From assembly GCA_949592205.1 (NCBI GenBank), contig CATIUR010000003.1, forward strand, positions 163,483,759 through 163,547,758: a DNA stretch of 64,000 nucleotides, written 5' to 3'. Origin of the DNA: Helichrysum umbraculigerum (lineage: Eukaryota; Streptophyta; Magnoliopsida; Asterales; Asteraceae). The notes beneath the pieces were generated by a model, which made no database searches, was not told the DNA's origin, and saw only the letters and a list, made by a program, of their open reading frames with translations. This document shows positions 34,148-46,595 of this stretch, in pieces (position 1 is the first letter of the stretch; each line of letters begins with the position of its first letter). Both the position numbers and the translations under genes were made by a program.

Positions 34148-34797
34148 AGGTGAGGTTCAAATGAGAATAGAATTTTTGGTGAGAAATGAAAGAAGCAACT
34201 AGAACGTGTCATGTGTCACAAAGCCCATTTTCCTCCATATCTTTTAAACTTAGATATCTCCGAAACGGTAACTCAAAAAATCATAAAAATTGTATAATAA
34301 AAATCAGCATTTTTTTCTCTTCGATTTGCCATCTCACAAGGTATACTTTCGACGAACTTTTTTTTTTGTTTTACAAAATTAGTAACACATGTGTTACCAG
34401 CTGTTAATACATGTGTTACTCACTGCTAACACATGTGTTACACGCTGGTAACACATGTGTTACTAGCCTGTAACACATGTGTTACCAGCGTATAACACAT
34501 GTGTTAGCAACGAGTAACATATGTGTTACCATCTTCTAACACACGTGTTACTCTATTTCAAAACCCACCAAAAAATCGAAAAAAAAAGTTCGTCAAAAGT
34601 ATACCTTGTCACATCTGAAATTGAAGAGAATAAAACGCTGATTTTTATGGTGCAATTTTTATAATTTTTCGACTTACCGTTTGAGAGATATTTAATTTTT
34701 AAAAATTTGAAGGAGAGAAAGTAAAGTGACACATGACTCATTCCTATTGGTTCCCTTATTCTCGCCAAAAGTTGATGTAGTCATTTGAACCTTACTC
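34148..34797. mobile_element. Mutator-like inverted-repeat element D, palindrome loop
   Basis: The ends AGGTGAGGTTCAAATGAG and (inverted) GAGTAAGGTTCAAATGA are flanked by a perfect 10-bp duplication, TTATATCTTG (34138-34147 and 34798-34807). The arms carry the block shared with elements A-C (CGAAACGGTAACTC, TCTCTTCGATTTGCCATC, GTATACTTTCGACGAAC). The loop is an array of eight 14-bp palindromes. It is 650 bp with no transposase, so it is non-autonomous and mobilised in trans. Confidence 0.92.
34383..34550. repeat. Eight TAACACATGTGTTA palindromes at exact 22-bp period
   Basis: Copies start at 34383, 34405, 34427, 34449, 34471, 34493, 34515 and 34537, always 22 bp apart. Five are the perfect palindrome; the other three each have one transition (copies 2, 7 and 8). 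The 8-nt spacers differ from copy to copy. Each palindrome contains the E-box-like core CACATGTG. This is not a CRISPR array: the repeats are too short, the spacers too small, and it lies in the loop of a plant MITE. Confidence 0.95.
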
Positions 34798-34807
34798 TTA
34801 TATCTTG

Positions 34808-35131
34808 TGTTTAATTTAATTTAAAATTTACTTCCTAGTTGCCCAATTAACAAATAATAGAATAATTAGTTGGCAAATCAATATTAGTTATTTAATCACA
34901 TTGTTTAATTTAATATCCAGATGAGATTATATTTAGAGTACTAAAAATTTAGATGATTATTAGTTGGATATTCTTCTGGAGTATTCCTGTGAGATAGGTT
35001 TAAAAAATATGCTATACATAAAAATTCTTATTAAATAAGAATAAAATTTTGGATGCTTAACTTAATTCTTTCTTAAGATAAAATAAGTCTACATAACTGT
35101 TTTTAGTTAATTTCATTATAATAATATAAGA
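34808..35131. other. Intergenic, no gene seen
   Basis: AT-rich DNA with no feature I can support. Confidence 0.5.
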
Positions 35132-35312
35132 GTAATGCTAAATAGGCCTACTTACGTAGACCTAAAAACAGACCTAACTTTCTGATTGGTTGCTTTTTTT
35201 CTCTCTCTTAATCTCATCCAATCAATTTTTCAAACCCACCAATCACATCCTTAGGCCTAAATTTAGTCCCCTTAATTTAGGCCTACCAATCATTTTCCTT
35301 TTAGCATTGGAG
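35132..35312. mobile_element. Small MITE-like foldback
   Basis: The left part has AATGCTAAATAGGCCTAC and the right part carries TAGGCCTACCAATC and TTTTAGCATT in inverse order. This gives a short inverted repeat around a 180-bp interior with the AGGCCTA block twice. No clear target duplication was found. Confidence 0.4.
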
Positions 35313-38040
35313 TGTATGTATAGCTTATATTAACAAAGTGTTTTATTATTGCTTAAAGAATTTCTTTATAATATATGTAATGTAATATTGTAGTAATTCA
35401 AAAAAAAAAGTTTGTGAAATCTATACTATATACTAAAGCGAAAAATACGCCGATGTCATGCAGAAGTTTTTCCCCAATCTGAGGTTGTCATCCTAATGAC
35501 GTGGACAGTGTAAAAATGAAGAAATATTGTGGTAATTTTGAATTTTTTGTAAAAATGTTAAATTTTACTTTCTAGGGTTCTGTTTTGGTTTTGGGATTGA
35601 TTACACTCAACCATACTTTGTTTATCATTTCCCAGGCCTTCTGCTTTTGCATGCAAATATCTCCTCATCTGACTGCCTAAGTTTCTTGACTGCCTAATTT
35701 TCTTGAGACTCAAAAAAGTATATTTTGTAGGTTTTAATTTGATTGGTATCTTCCCCAACCAAGATCACGCCTAGCTCATTCTCCACGCCACCGCCCAAAA
35801 TTAAAATCAAGTAGTCATTTATCTCTCTCTCCTTCTTCATGGGGCTCTCCCCATCATTCTTTCTCTATCATCTTCTATACATGATATTCCAGGTAATGGT
35901 AGTTTCTAGGGTTTCTTCTTTTTGATTTTGATATTCTATTTTTCAGTATTTTTATTTCAACAATTATATATGTAGTTGCAGATTAAGAATTCAAATAATA
36001 TAGAACTATTTTTGGTGTATGGTTTATGTATATGGTTACAATCAGTGTTTCATTTTTTAAACCTCTTTTGTAATGATTCAAATAGGAATTCAGTTGGTGT
36101 TAATCAAGGAGGCTGAGAAGATGTTGGGGATTAAAAAGGGTTCCAACGATTCTTTCTGATTACTAAAAGGAGGCTGCTGATGAACGCGGTGGTGGTTGTA
36201 TACCTGCTTTCATTTACATCTCCATGATGAAATGACGTTGAGATTAAAACTATGTTTGTTTAGTGAACATCTACATAATTCACATCAGGTGTTTGCAAGT
36301 AAAAGCAGCATAAAATTCATGACGTGAAAGGAATTTTCTGGGTGTTTTGCATTTCTCTGCACTGATTTTGTAGAAGATTGATATTTGGTGCTTGAGAATG
36401 GCATCTCATCTCCATCTCAGGTCCTACTTTTCAACTTCATTTAACAAATTCTATGTATTTGGCTCTGATTTGATGCAATTTTGTGATGTATTGGCAGAGA
36501 TGGCTAATTATAGTATGAAAAGGAAAGAGCATCAAGGACAATGCATGGAATATGCACTCTGTTAATTCCGTTTTGGCTGATAAGCTTTCTCAACTTTTAA
36601 ATGTAAATATTATTTTATTACCTATATGTATGTGTATATTTAATGTTGTTAGTTGTAAATATACAATGCTTTATGCTCTAATTTGAGGACTAAAAGTTGT
36701 TCTTTCGATGAAACAATTGATTTTCTTTCTTTGGTTGCCCTGTTCTTCACAAAGAAATGATTGTTTTTTGTAGGAAAGCGTAACAACAAGAAGATAGCAA
36801 TGTCTACCACGAGCTTGGTATTTTATAGGCATTCCGTCAAGCCATAACAACATGGGGAAGATAGGTTGATGCCAATATAAATCCACGCAAAACTTTGGTA
36901 TTTTTCTGTAATTGGTTGACGGGTCAAAATGGGTAGTTTTATTTTAGGTGACCCATCACTGAACCGGTTCTATTGGCACCTTTAGGCATGTTGAGTATAT
37001 CATATATGAAGTATAATATGTTCAGATTACGGCTTCTTTCTATGCATTTGACAGTGATAGGAGATAAAATGAATGATATGAGCTATTTCATATGTCAAAT
37101 CTGGAGCAGCCCTTGTAGATAACATGGTACAGCTTTATTACAAACCAATACTATGTTCTTCTTCCTCAATCTGTCTTTTTTGATCCATTTATCACTTATT
37201 TTTGTTTAGTTAGAGACGGGGTTTTATTCTATGCGATTCTTCAATTAACACTTATGACTTAACTTTTAGTATTGCTCTTTATCTACTTACAATTATATAT
37301 ATACCGTGATATTGACTAAAGATTCAGTCATCTATGAGTGTTAACGAGTGATCACTTTTTGATCTCTTATGTGTATTTGCTCTTTTGATCTCATTTTTTT
37401 GTATTTCTGATTTTTGTTTCATTGACATGATTTATGCAGGTTTTGGTCCAAAGGGTTTGTAAGTAATAAAGATGATGAATAGAAAAGTGACACTACTAAT
37501 ACTTCTTTCAAGGTATATTTTTTCTTTGATTTGTCCCTTTTTGTGTTATTACTTCTTGGACTTATATGTTGTTAGATTAAAATGAAGATTAAGTTTGTTT
37601 GTTCAACACCAACTGTTTTGATGGAATGTCTGACTAATATTTCATTGAAATATCACAAGCTTGTGGTGATCCAGATTATTTGAAACAATTGTCATTCCCA
37701 ATGGTTAAAAAGATCTATGAAAATGTTCTATGAAGCATTTTTAAGCTATCCATGAACATGAGAATATTATTCATTGAAAAAATTATAGTACTGCATATGA
37801 TTTTTGGAAATTAGTGAATAGGTAAAAAAATTCCTTTGCCATGGTCTTAAGGAAACAAAAATATTTTATGAAAGTCATGTTCACGGTTCTTCTCTTTTGC
37901 TTGCAGTGGGCATATTGGCTGTTATTTATGGACACTGTCCAAATAGTGTCACTAACTTTTATATTTTATATTTTTATTATGGTTATAACCAAACTTTTTG
38001 AGATGAACTGGATGATTGATGGAGCTTATTTGGGAAGCTG

Positions 38041-38106
<66 letters not shown>
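38041..38106. repeat. (TA)n microsatellite
   Basis: About 32 TA dinucleotides inside the candidate Helitron. Confidence 0.97.
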
Positions 38107-38109
<3 letters not shown>

Positions 38110-38795
38110 GGTTGTTGCATATGCTATTGTTACTGGTATGATGGGATAGGTGGGCAAAGAGGAGTGATTTTGTGAATGATGTGTGATGTAGTTTAAACAC
38201 ATAGCAAACATATAATCGTTGACTTTTAAGCAGTCAGCAGCCTAAATTGCAGAATGATTTTACAGATTAATTTAACTGGATTAGTACTCGGGCCTTGCCA
38301 AGACAGAATTGTTAAAAATGTGAGTTTAATATTACAATTTGAAGTTTTGGTTTGGGTCATATTGATATGTCAAGGGCCTGCAATTTTGGGGCAGGTTGAC
38401 CATAGTATACTTTCTTTTGCTTTGTAATGTATTTAAACTTCTATCATATGCTTTCATAATAAGTTCCATAGAGTATTATGTGTATCATGGGTCTTCTTAG
38501 CTAAGATTTTGACCACCAAATTTGCAGGTTTTATGTTGTGGTGAATATTCTGGATTGAAGGCAAGTTGGTGAAAGTGTTATTGTAAGAATTTGATGTACG
38601 AATATGATGATTATTTGACTTCAATCTGATAGTGTTCTTATGCAGAGACCTTGAGACATACTGTGCTTGAATTGTATTTGTAAAATTTATTTCACATGTA
38701 AACAAAATCTTTTTGGAAGTTGTTCTACAATGACTGGGGACACAAACTCACTTATCATCATTAAAATTTTAGAACAAGATGTGTTTAATCTCAAG

Positions 38796-39825
38796 CAGGG
38801 ACGGATCTGTGAAGTAAGAAGGGGGGTCATGTGCCCCCAATAACCCGCCGATCTTTAGAGTAAATTTTTATATATTTTGGGTCAGGCCCCCGACTCAGGG
38901 AAAAAATTGCCCCCAATTAATTAATCTCTGTTTTAGTTGAGCATATAAATATCTTTGTATATTTAACAAATATGTGTTAAAGTAACAATAGAAAAAATAG
39001 AGCTTGAAAATGTGTTTTAACGGGGAAAATTAGAGTTGGGGTTTGGTTGGGGAAGAAGATAGCTAACATGTTAAAATTCATACATTTCACAAATACAATT
39101 TTAAAATACCCCCTACTAATATATAGAGTGAAAATTTAGGCCCTTAAACTTTACATTGTCATTCAGTAAATTAGATTTGTAGTTTAGTTACCTTTCTTTT
39201 TTATTTATCTAATAATGTAATATCTTTGAAACAATATCATCCATTGTTTTTGTTATTTCATTTATATAAAAAAAAAATTTACATAGCATCCAACTTCATA
39301 AAAGTCTATCATATCATATTAGCTTTAGAGATTACTACCGAGTTTTATTGAGACTCATAAAGCTTATTAAAACATAAGTAAAACATAATTAAGGTTGAAT
39401 ATAACACATAGACTATCTTAATTTTTTCCAGCGATACAATTTCTAATAAAATAATCATACAAAAATTAACATATTTTATATCTAAATAAGTTTTGTATTC
39501 GAGGCAGTTTTTTAGTTATGTCACAACACCAAAAACTCCAATTGATTGTTGTTTTATGATAATTTTTACACAATTTTTCGAGTTAGTTGCATACCGCTCT
39601 TCTGAAGTTTGTCGTTTATGCTGCAACATAATTTTTTGTAAATCGATGGAGTTGTGAGTTATTTAGCTTTATTTTCAATAGTTAAATTGTAAATGTAATT
39701 TCATACACAGTTTGTTATTATTGAGTAACACTGTAGCATCATTATAGTTTAACGTAACGGAAAAAAATACGTGTTGGTAAAAAAAATTATGCCCCCCATA
39801 ACAAAAATTCTCAGATCCGCGACTG
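38796..39825. mobile_element. Non-autonomous hAT element, 1030 bp
   Basis: The termini CAGGGACGGATCTG and CAGATCCGCGACTG are inverted repeats. An exact 8-bp duplication ATCTCAAG lies on each side (38788-38795, 39826-39833), the size typical of hAT transposition. C-rich subterminal blocks (GTGCCCCCAATAA, ATGCCCCCCATAAC) occur near both ends. There is no transposase frame. It is inserted inside the candidate Helitron, so it is younger. Confidence 0.92.
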
Positions 39826-40677
39826 ATCTCAAGTCACTAATTGAAAGTCTAACTTGTAAGATTTAATAATAGTTATATATGTATTTAGTATTAAGAAAAC
39901 ATATTATCTTACTTATTATCATGATTTTCTTTTGAACAATATATTACCCGTTATTAACAGGTCACTAAAGGATGGGTATTACGTTTATATAATATCTTTG
40001 TCTTATTGAGGCTTAGAGAAGGGGTGTTAATTAATAAACCATTAAAAATTAGTCATGCATTACTAATTATACTTCAAGGTATACAATAGTAGAATGCATA
40101 TTAATTGTGTGTGATAGAATGCATATTAATTGTGTGTGATTAATTTTTGGTGGTGTACATCGCTTTTAACAATTATATCATATTTGTTATATAATGTATC
40201 AATCAATCAATTCTATGATGAAACTTCTTTTTTTTTCTCCTTATGATGATTAATTGATAACAATTATACATCAATGAATCACTAAACTGTCTACTAGATG
40301 TAATAATATACAGTTTAATATACAAAACTTATGTCTATAGATTAAATTGTTCATTATCACAGTTTTTATTCTTTTTTTTGTTCCTTTGTTATTTTGTTAA
40401 GATGATTCGACGAGAGTCTTTTCCTATACATATAAATATTCTAATTCTATATTCTATATATAAATTATATACTAATTTGTATTGATTTTATCTTTTTATA
40501 AACAAAACTCGTGTTTTCACGGGTCCTAAAACTAGTACAGTACTATTTTCATTGGAGTAGATAAATATTTTTTAACAAAATTGATGAATAGATTTCATGT
40601 ACGTAATAAAAAGCCTATTTAAAATAAATTTTCCATCGGAGTTGCTCGTGTCCATCAATCAAATTCATATATACGGA

Positions 40678-40679
<2 letters not shown>

Positions 40680-40735
<56 letters not shown>
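40680..40735. repeat. (TA)n microsatellite
   Basis: About 28 TA dinucleotides upstream of the LRR gene. Confidence 0.97.
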
Positions 40736-40737
<2 letters not shown>

Positions 40738-40892
40738 TGTACAACATGTATATTATTGTAATAGGACATGATGTTATAACATGTATAATGTTATGTTATT
40801 TAACACATTAATAAAAGATATTGTAAATATAATATTTGATGATGTACGAATCACTCATTTCATATATACCTCCTTGTGTATGCTATTTTATA

Positions 40893-41184
40893 GGGATTAG
40901 TACATGAAAATGCAACTAACTTGTACCCGAAATCTATTGTGTGTACCCAACTTGCATATGCTATTTTTAATGCATCAAACTTTCAAAAAATGGTGTTTTA
41001 ATGTAACTTGCTGATTTGTCACTCGTTTATGGTGACACGTGGCATCCGGAGAGTTTGACACGTCAGCAAATTACATGAAAACACCTTTTTTTGAAAGTTT
41101 GATGCATTAAAAATAGCGTACGTAAGTTGGATACACACAATAGATATAGGGTACAAATTAGTTGCATTTCTAGGTACTAATCCT
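40893..41184. mobile_element. Foldback MITE with 9-bp target duplication
   Basis: Two arms of about 110 bp are highly similar in inverse orientation, for example ATCTATTGTGTGTACCCAAC at the left and its complement at the right, and TGCATCAAACTTTCAAAAAA on both arms. They enclose a short loop with ACACGTGGCATCCGG. The 9-bp duplication TATTTTATA (40884-40892, 41185-41193) points to a Mutator-like transposase. It lies about 400 bp upstream of the LRR gene, where it could affect the promoter. Confidence 0.85.
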
Positions 41185-41580
41185 TATTTTATATGTTTGG
41201 TGAAACATAATAAATAATAAATGTAGTTTTAAAACAAAATATCAAAATGATGATGATTCGTTTTATAAAAATATTTAGAGTATATAAATGCCACCGATGG
41301 ATCCTCTAGAATTTAGTACTACTTGCAGCTAGTTTTTATAAGATAAAAAGATTTCATTAATTCCAAATTCCTATTATGTCCTCCTCATCCGTACATCTCT
41401 CCCACCCTTTAAATTTCACTATAATCTCTCCACTTTAGTCTCATTCAACACAAACAAAAACTCAATATCTCTCTCTCAAACACACACACACACACAAACA
41501 CACATTCTGGGTGTGTTCTGAATATTGATGTTTTTGTAGAGATATATGTATCTATTTGTACATACATATATATTTGATAT

Positions 41581-44149
41581 ATGATGATGATTAATGGTGA
41601 TCATGGGATGATGAAGGTTGACTCTGGAAAGTCAAAAAGGAAACATTTTGGAAGAAATGTTTCACCGGAGAAGAAAGAAGATGTAATGCATGAAGTTGTG
41701 GATATGAGTAAAATGTCTTTAGAGACTCTTCCTTTGAATTATAATCTCAATTTAGGGATTATTTATAAATTGGATATTTCCAACAACAATCTCCAGGTAC
41801 ATATATACCCTATTACTATATGCTTTCTCATATCTATTGATTTCACATATATGATTGCTTGTTGTTGTTGTTATTATTTTTAGTCTCTATTTGTTCCATT
41901 TGTTCCATTTGTTATCCTCTTTTTTGCATAATTTATTGAATTTAATTTGTTCATTGGTAAACAGATGCAAAAAATGTCATTATATACAAATGAGGGGTTT
42001 CTATATTAAAAATGTTTTTTTTTTTTTGTTGCTAACGGTGCTTTTTATACATATATTATTTGTATAATTTTTGATATATCGAACTTTATATTCTTAAAAT
42101 TAAATTCGATATGTTTGTATATGTATATGTGTATGCATGTGTGTATCACAATCATACACTCACACACACATTTGTATGTTAATTTTCTATAAAAAAAAAA
42201 AATAAAAAAAATTGAATTAATAAATCCATGTACTCCGTAGTTATTATGTATTTTTGGAATTATATATCTGTTTTGTCACCTTCTGTTAGATAGTACTCCA
42301 TCCGTCCCAAAATTATACTCTATCTTTCTTTTTACGGACGTTCCAAATTAATTGTCCACTTCCAAAAATAGACAGGGAAGTTTCATCGTGATTACCATAT
42401 TACCCTTAACTGGAATTATTATTACAAACTTTTAAAGAAGCAATAATTAATTGATTAAGAGTAAAATTGTCATTCTGTAAAAGGGAAGAAAGATAAAGCA
42501 ATAATGATTATGTTTTTATTAAACTGCGTGTTTTTTGTCGGGTGACAATTATTTCGGGACGGAGGGAGTGGTAATATACACCTACTTATATTGCTATAAA
42601 AAACCAACTTTATGTGTTGGCGGTGTTTAACATATAGTCAGAAAAAAAATAACAGACTTCAATTTTGCCAAAAAAGAAAAATAAATCACTTGCCGAAACA
42701 CTTTTTTCCAATGATTTGCATTTTAAGAACGTAACAATCATATACGAGTAATTAATTATCCAAAACGCAAGAACAAACAACCTCATAGTCTAATTTGTTT
42801 ATCATTCTTAACAGTTAGAGTTAGTCAAACCTAAATAAAATATAAGCCAAATTAATCAAATTAAGTGATTTATCGAATTTCTAATTACCAACATTAATAT
42901 ATTAAATTTCATACAAGTAGGCCTCCTATAGTCATATATGCTGTAATCTTGTGACTACTTGCATTAAAGATATCTATCAACTCTCAATTAAGTACTTCTT
43001 TTTGATAATTATGTTACTCTGACAATGTAGTTCTTATTCTCTTCTCCTCCATGTTGACAAATATATATCAGAAACCAAGAAGTTGACCTTTTAAAAGGGT
43101 GAAAAAGACAATATTGTTACATTTAATGTAACTTATGTATTTGTCTGTATCTCAATTGTAAATATTGGATGGATGGTGTATTTTTACAGGTAATTCCAGA
43201 GTCATTAACAGCAAGACTATTAAATGTAGGGGTGTTGGATGTACATTCAAATCAACTCAAAAAGCTTCCAAATTCAATTGGTTGTTTATCAAAACTCAAG
43301 ACCCTTAACGTATCTGGAAATCATCTTCAGTCCCTCCCAAAAACAATTGAAAATTGCAGGTTATTGTTGAAATAAATTAGCTTAATATTTCCTTTTTCAG
43401 TTTTATCATATGAACTACTCGTAATACTTAATATGTCATTGATATGCTTTTGATTTTCAAAATGTTGTAGAGCGTTAGAAGATTTAAACGCAAATTTCAA
43501 TCAGTTGACGAAATTACCAGACACCATTGGATTTGAACTCATCAACCTCAAGAAGTTATCGGTTAACTCAAACAAGCTAAAGTTCCTTCCGTCATCCACC
43601 TCCCATTTAACCAATCTCCGCCACCTTGACGCTCGTCTCAACCACCTACGATCCCTCCCCGACGACCTTGAAAATCTAGTCAACCTTGAGATTCTCAATA
43701 TTAGTCAAAACTTTCAAGACCTTGACGCTTTACCATATTCTATAGGTGTCCTTTTCTCTCTTGTTGAACTAGATGTTAGTTACAACAAGATTAGTACCTT
43801 ACCGGAGTCCATGGGTTGCTTAAGAAGACTTAGAAAGCTTAATGTAGAAGGTAACCCTTTAGTGTCTCCACCACCGGAGGTGGTCGAGCTAGGGTTACAT
43901 GTAATTAAAGAATATCTAAGCGAGAAGATGAATGGCGCACAACAAAGCTCTCCAAAGAAGAGGTCTTGGATCGGGAAACTAAGAAAATATGGCACATTTA
44001 ATGGGAGCCGGATGTCTAGAGCAGATAGAGAAGGATACATGATGCATGGTGACCGGACTATCGATGGACTTGCTTCCCCTAGATACATAGGCATGTTTTC
44101 GCCTCGACGAATCTTCTCTCCTAAAAACTACTTCACCATGAAGTTCTAA
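41581..44149 (+). CDS. Plant intracellular Ras-group-related LRR protein (PIRL), 3 exons
   Basis: Exons 41581-41796, 43190-43359 and 43471-44149 (stop TAA) join in frame to 354 aa. After a basic N-terminus (SGKSKRKHFGRNVSPEKK) come about nine leucine-rich repeats of the SHOC2/Ras-group type with the L-P-x-x-(I/L) signature (LDVHSNQLKKLPNSIG, LSVNSNKLKFLPSS, LDVSYNKISTLPESMG). The last repeat and the capping sequence NPLVSPPPEVVELG are followed by a helical VIKEYLSEKMN. The basic tail SPKKRSWIGKLRKYG is typical of the PIRL6/7/8 type; the subgroup is my inference. PIRLs are cytosolic plant proteins without kinase or signal peptide and are probably protein-interaction scaffolds; some are needed for gametophyte development. 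A purine/pyrimidine-rich leader with CT and CA runs lies upstream at 41470-41500. Intron 1 holds a Stowaway MITE. Confidence 0.92.
42296..42568. mobile_element. Stowaway-type MITE (3), in the LRR gene intron
   Basis: CTCCATCCGTCCCAAAATTA at the left and TTTCGGGACGGAGGGAG at the right bound 273 bp. TA precedes it and TG follows, a one-base change from the expected TA. The inner part (AATTGTCCACTTCC, AAACTGCGTGTTTTTTGTC) matches the MITE at 19603. Confidence 0.92.
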
Positions 44150-46595
44150 GTTTCTTCATAGTACTTTGACATTTTGCTGTTGAAAATAAAAGTTTAGTTA
44201 CCTAGTGTTTAAACAATCTTGCATGTGCATATCAGCATATGTACATAAACATGGCGAGTTGAACCTTTTTTCTTTTCTTTGATGTTTGTACTTTCAGATC
44301 ATGTAAAGGTGTGATTTTTCCTTTTATTGGTAGTTCTTTAATTATTTTTGATACTCCGTATTATAAAGTTGTTTGTGTAAGAAGTTAAAACGAAATTTAC
44401 AACAAGCATGCAACAAGGTCGACGTCATGGGCAAATGTGGAAGGTGGGTAGGGGCAGCCGCCGGCTGCCCTCAAAAAAATTTAAATGATGTTAAAAAGAA
44501 ATTCTTGTAGAAGGAATTATATAGTGAAGGCAAAAAGTTTATTTAAATGCCCCCTCAATGGATGTATCCTACCTCCTCCCATGGTTGACAACATATAGTG
44601 AAGGCAAATCGTATTGATCCCAATCATTCAATCAAGACAAAACGAGGTGGGTAATTGGGCTAATGTGATTGTTGCTTCAAACTGTAGCGACACAGTTTAG
44701 ACTTCTTTTGTGCGCCGGTGAATATTCAAAGTCGCATATGATGATGTTACAATTTGAACCCACAAAAGTCAAAACAATTGATTTGTTTGCAGACTAAATT
44801 GTTAATGAGTGCAACCTTTGGTTAGTGGACCAACTCGATATCAACTTAATTGATCAAATGAATCGGACAAGACTAATCCTACGTTTCAAACTCATTTTCC
44901 TTTCTTTTCCGAGTTGCAGTTTTTTTATTTAACTTACATTTCATCAATATACCATAGTAACAAGCTATTACTATAAGATCGTAGAAGCTATAAACAACAA
45001 AACTCAGAATCATATTCGAGTTACAATTCAAACTCGAAATTGGGTTAAACCAAGCAATTAGGTTACAAGAAAACATAATTTAATCAGATATGATATAGTT
45101 TTGATATATTTGAAACAATAAAACATAATTTTAATATGGTTATATATACCCAAGCTTAAGTACATAGCCAATATTCACTTATCCCTAATCTTTTCTTCTT
45201 TTTTTCACATGATAAATTCATAAAATATAGTTATCCCACATCTTATTTATGGCTGATTCGGTTTGACAATCAATAATTTGAAAACCAATTTATGAATCAC
45301 TCCGACTCCAAAACCAATTTAACTACAACCATTGCAGTTTTATTTAGTTCAAATTTTATTTATTTCCATGTTGAGTTCACATACTGAACACCCTTACAAC
45401 AAGGTTGCCATCATAGCAGATAACATCGTGAATCCAAATCCCGTTGACTCCAATCACTTAATCAGCTGAGCCATCACAAATGGAAGCCGTTACTCATATC
45501 ATTTACAATTCTCAATACCCCATTTCTACCCTACGAGTAACAAGATAAGACCAAACCCACAAAAACCTGCTTCGGGATCTTTGATATTTTGAGAGGAGTT
45601 TGGACAGGCTGGGTAGTAAGGATCCTTCTCAGCTGGTTAGGATTGGAACAGCTCAGTAGGAACTGTCATTTTCGTGCAGGTGATGCTTAGTTTGGACTCA
45701 AATACCACTGGGCTCATGACTACTTCCTTCTGTACGATTTTTTGAGCTAGTATCCGTCAACATTATCTTTACACATTTGAACTTTGAGAGCCACTAGCTC
45801 TTCCACCAATCATTCAACGGCATTGAGTTAAACCCAATTGTGGATAAGTTTGCTGGGTGATTAAATAATTTAAGAAAATTTCAGTCAGTGTGAAGCAAAA
45901 ATTCATGTATCCACTATAGTGGCCTTGTGGGGTCGACTATCGATCTCATTCACCATACTTTAAGAGCTGAGAGTACTAAGGATGGGAGCATGAAAGGATT
46001 CAAGATTGTTGTTAACAAGACAGAGAGAATTTCATCAGCAAAATCTGTGCACTGATTTTTCAACATTTATACCTTAGTCCAATAAGTAGACAACTATTAT
46101 GTTGGAAGAAACAAGGCTCCAAATAATTAGAAACTCAATAGCCAATTCAACGATCTCCTAAATCAAACCACAATAATACCTGTCAATAAACTGGAATTCC
46201 TACAAGCATCGACTGAGAAAATCCTGAAGGGTTAAAAAAAGTCGAAGAAGTGGGTCAGTGGAGCTATCTTATCCACAATCAGCATGCAATCATGTATTAT
46301 CAAGAGGATGCACATAACAGCCATATCTAAACTAGGTTAACTGAAGGTTGATTTCTCCCGCCTGTCCTCCTTACTATGTTCTAAAGGGTGGTTGTTTATA
46401 TCCCTATTACTCTTATGATGTTACAAATCACAGTCGCTTGTATTGTCATTTTGCAATCAAGATTATGAACTATCAGACTAAGAACACCCGAACTAAGTAA
46501 CTGAATTCCAAATTGATAAACAAAGTTTTAAGAACCAACCATACTTATGATCCATAACTGAGTCTTCAAATGACTTGAGCACATCATTTGCAGCT
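44150..46595. other. Intergenic, no gene seen
   Basis: 3' flank of the LRR gene, then AT-rich DNA. Many short frames occur but none shows family features. No structured repeat was found by eye. Confidence 0.5.

Larger units (their letters stand above)
35420..40535 (+). mobile_element. Candidate Helitron, 5.1 kb, with nested hAT MITE
   Basis: The 5' end reads A|TCTATACTATATACTAAAG, a typical Helitron start. The 3' end shows a hairpin (CTCGTGTTTTCACGGG) followed by TCCTAAAA, CTAG (40532-40535) and T. Insertion between A and T, as seen here, is characteristic. There is no Rep/helicase, so it is non-autonomous. The interior from about 35780 to 38700 looks transcript-like (pyrimidine-rich leader, AG|GT splice-like junctions, short readable pieces such as KEAEKMLGIKKGSND near 36110). 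No complete protein can be assembled, and I recognise no parent gene. Pairing of these two ends is inferred. Confidence 0.55.

Noticed and set aside
34383..34550. CRISPR-like array (short palindromic repeats with spacers)
   Set aside because: Repeats are 14 bp and spacers 8 bp, far below CRISPR sizes; it sits in a plant MITE loop with no cas genes.
44440..44480. GC-rich GCAGCCGCCGGCTGC palindrome as another CGGCGG array
   Set aside because: Single occurrence without repeats or LTR context.
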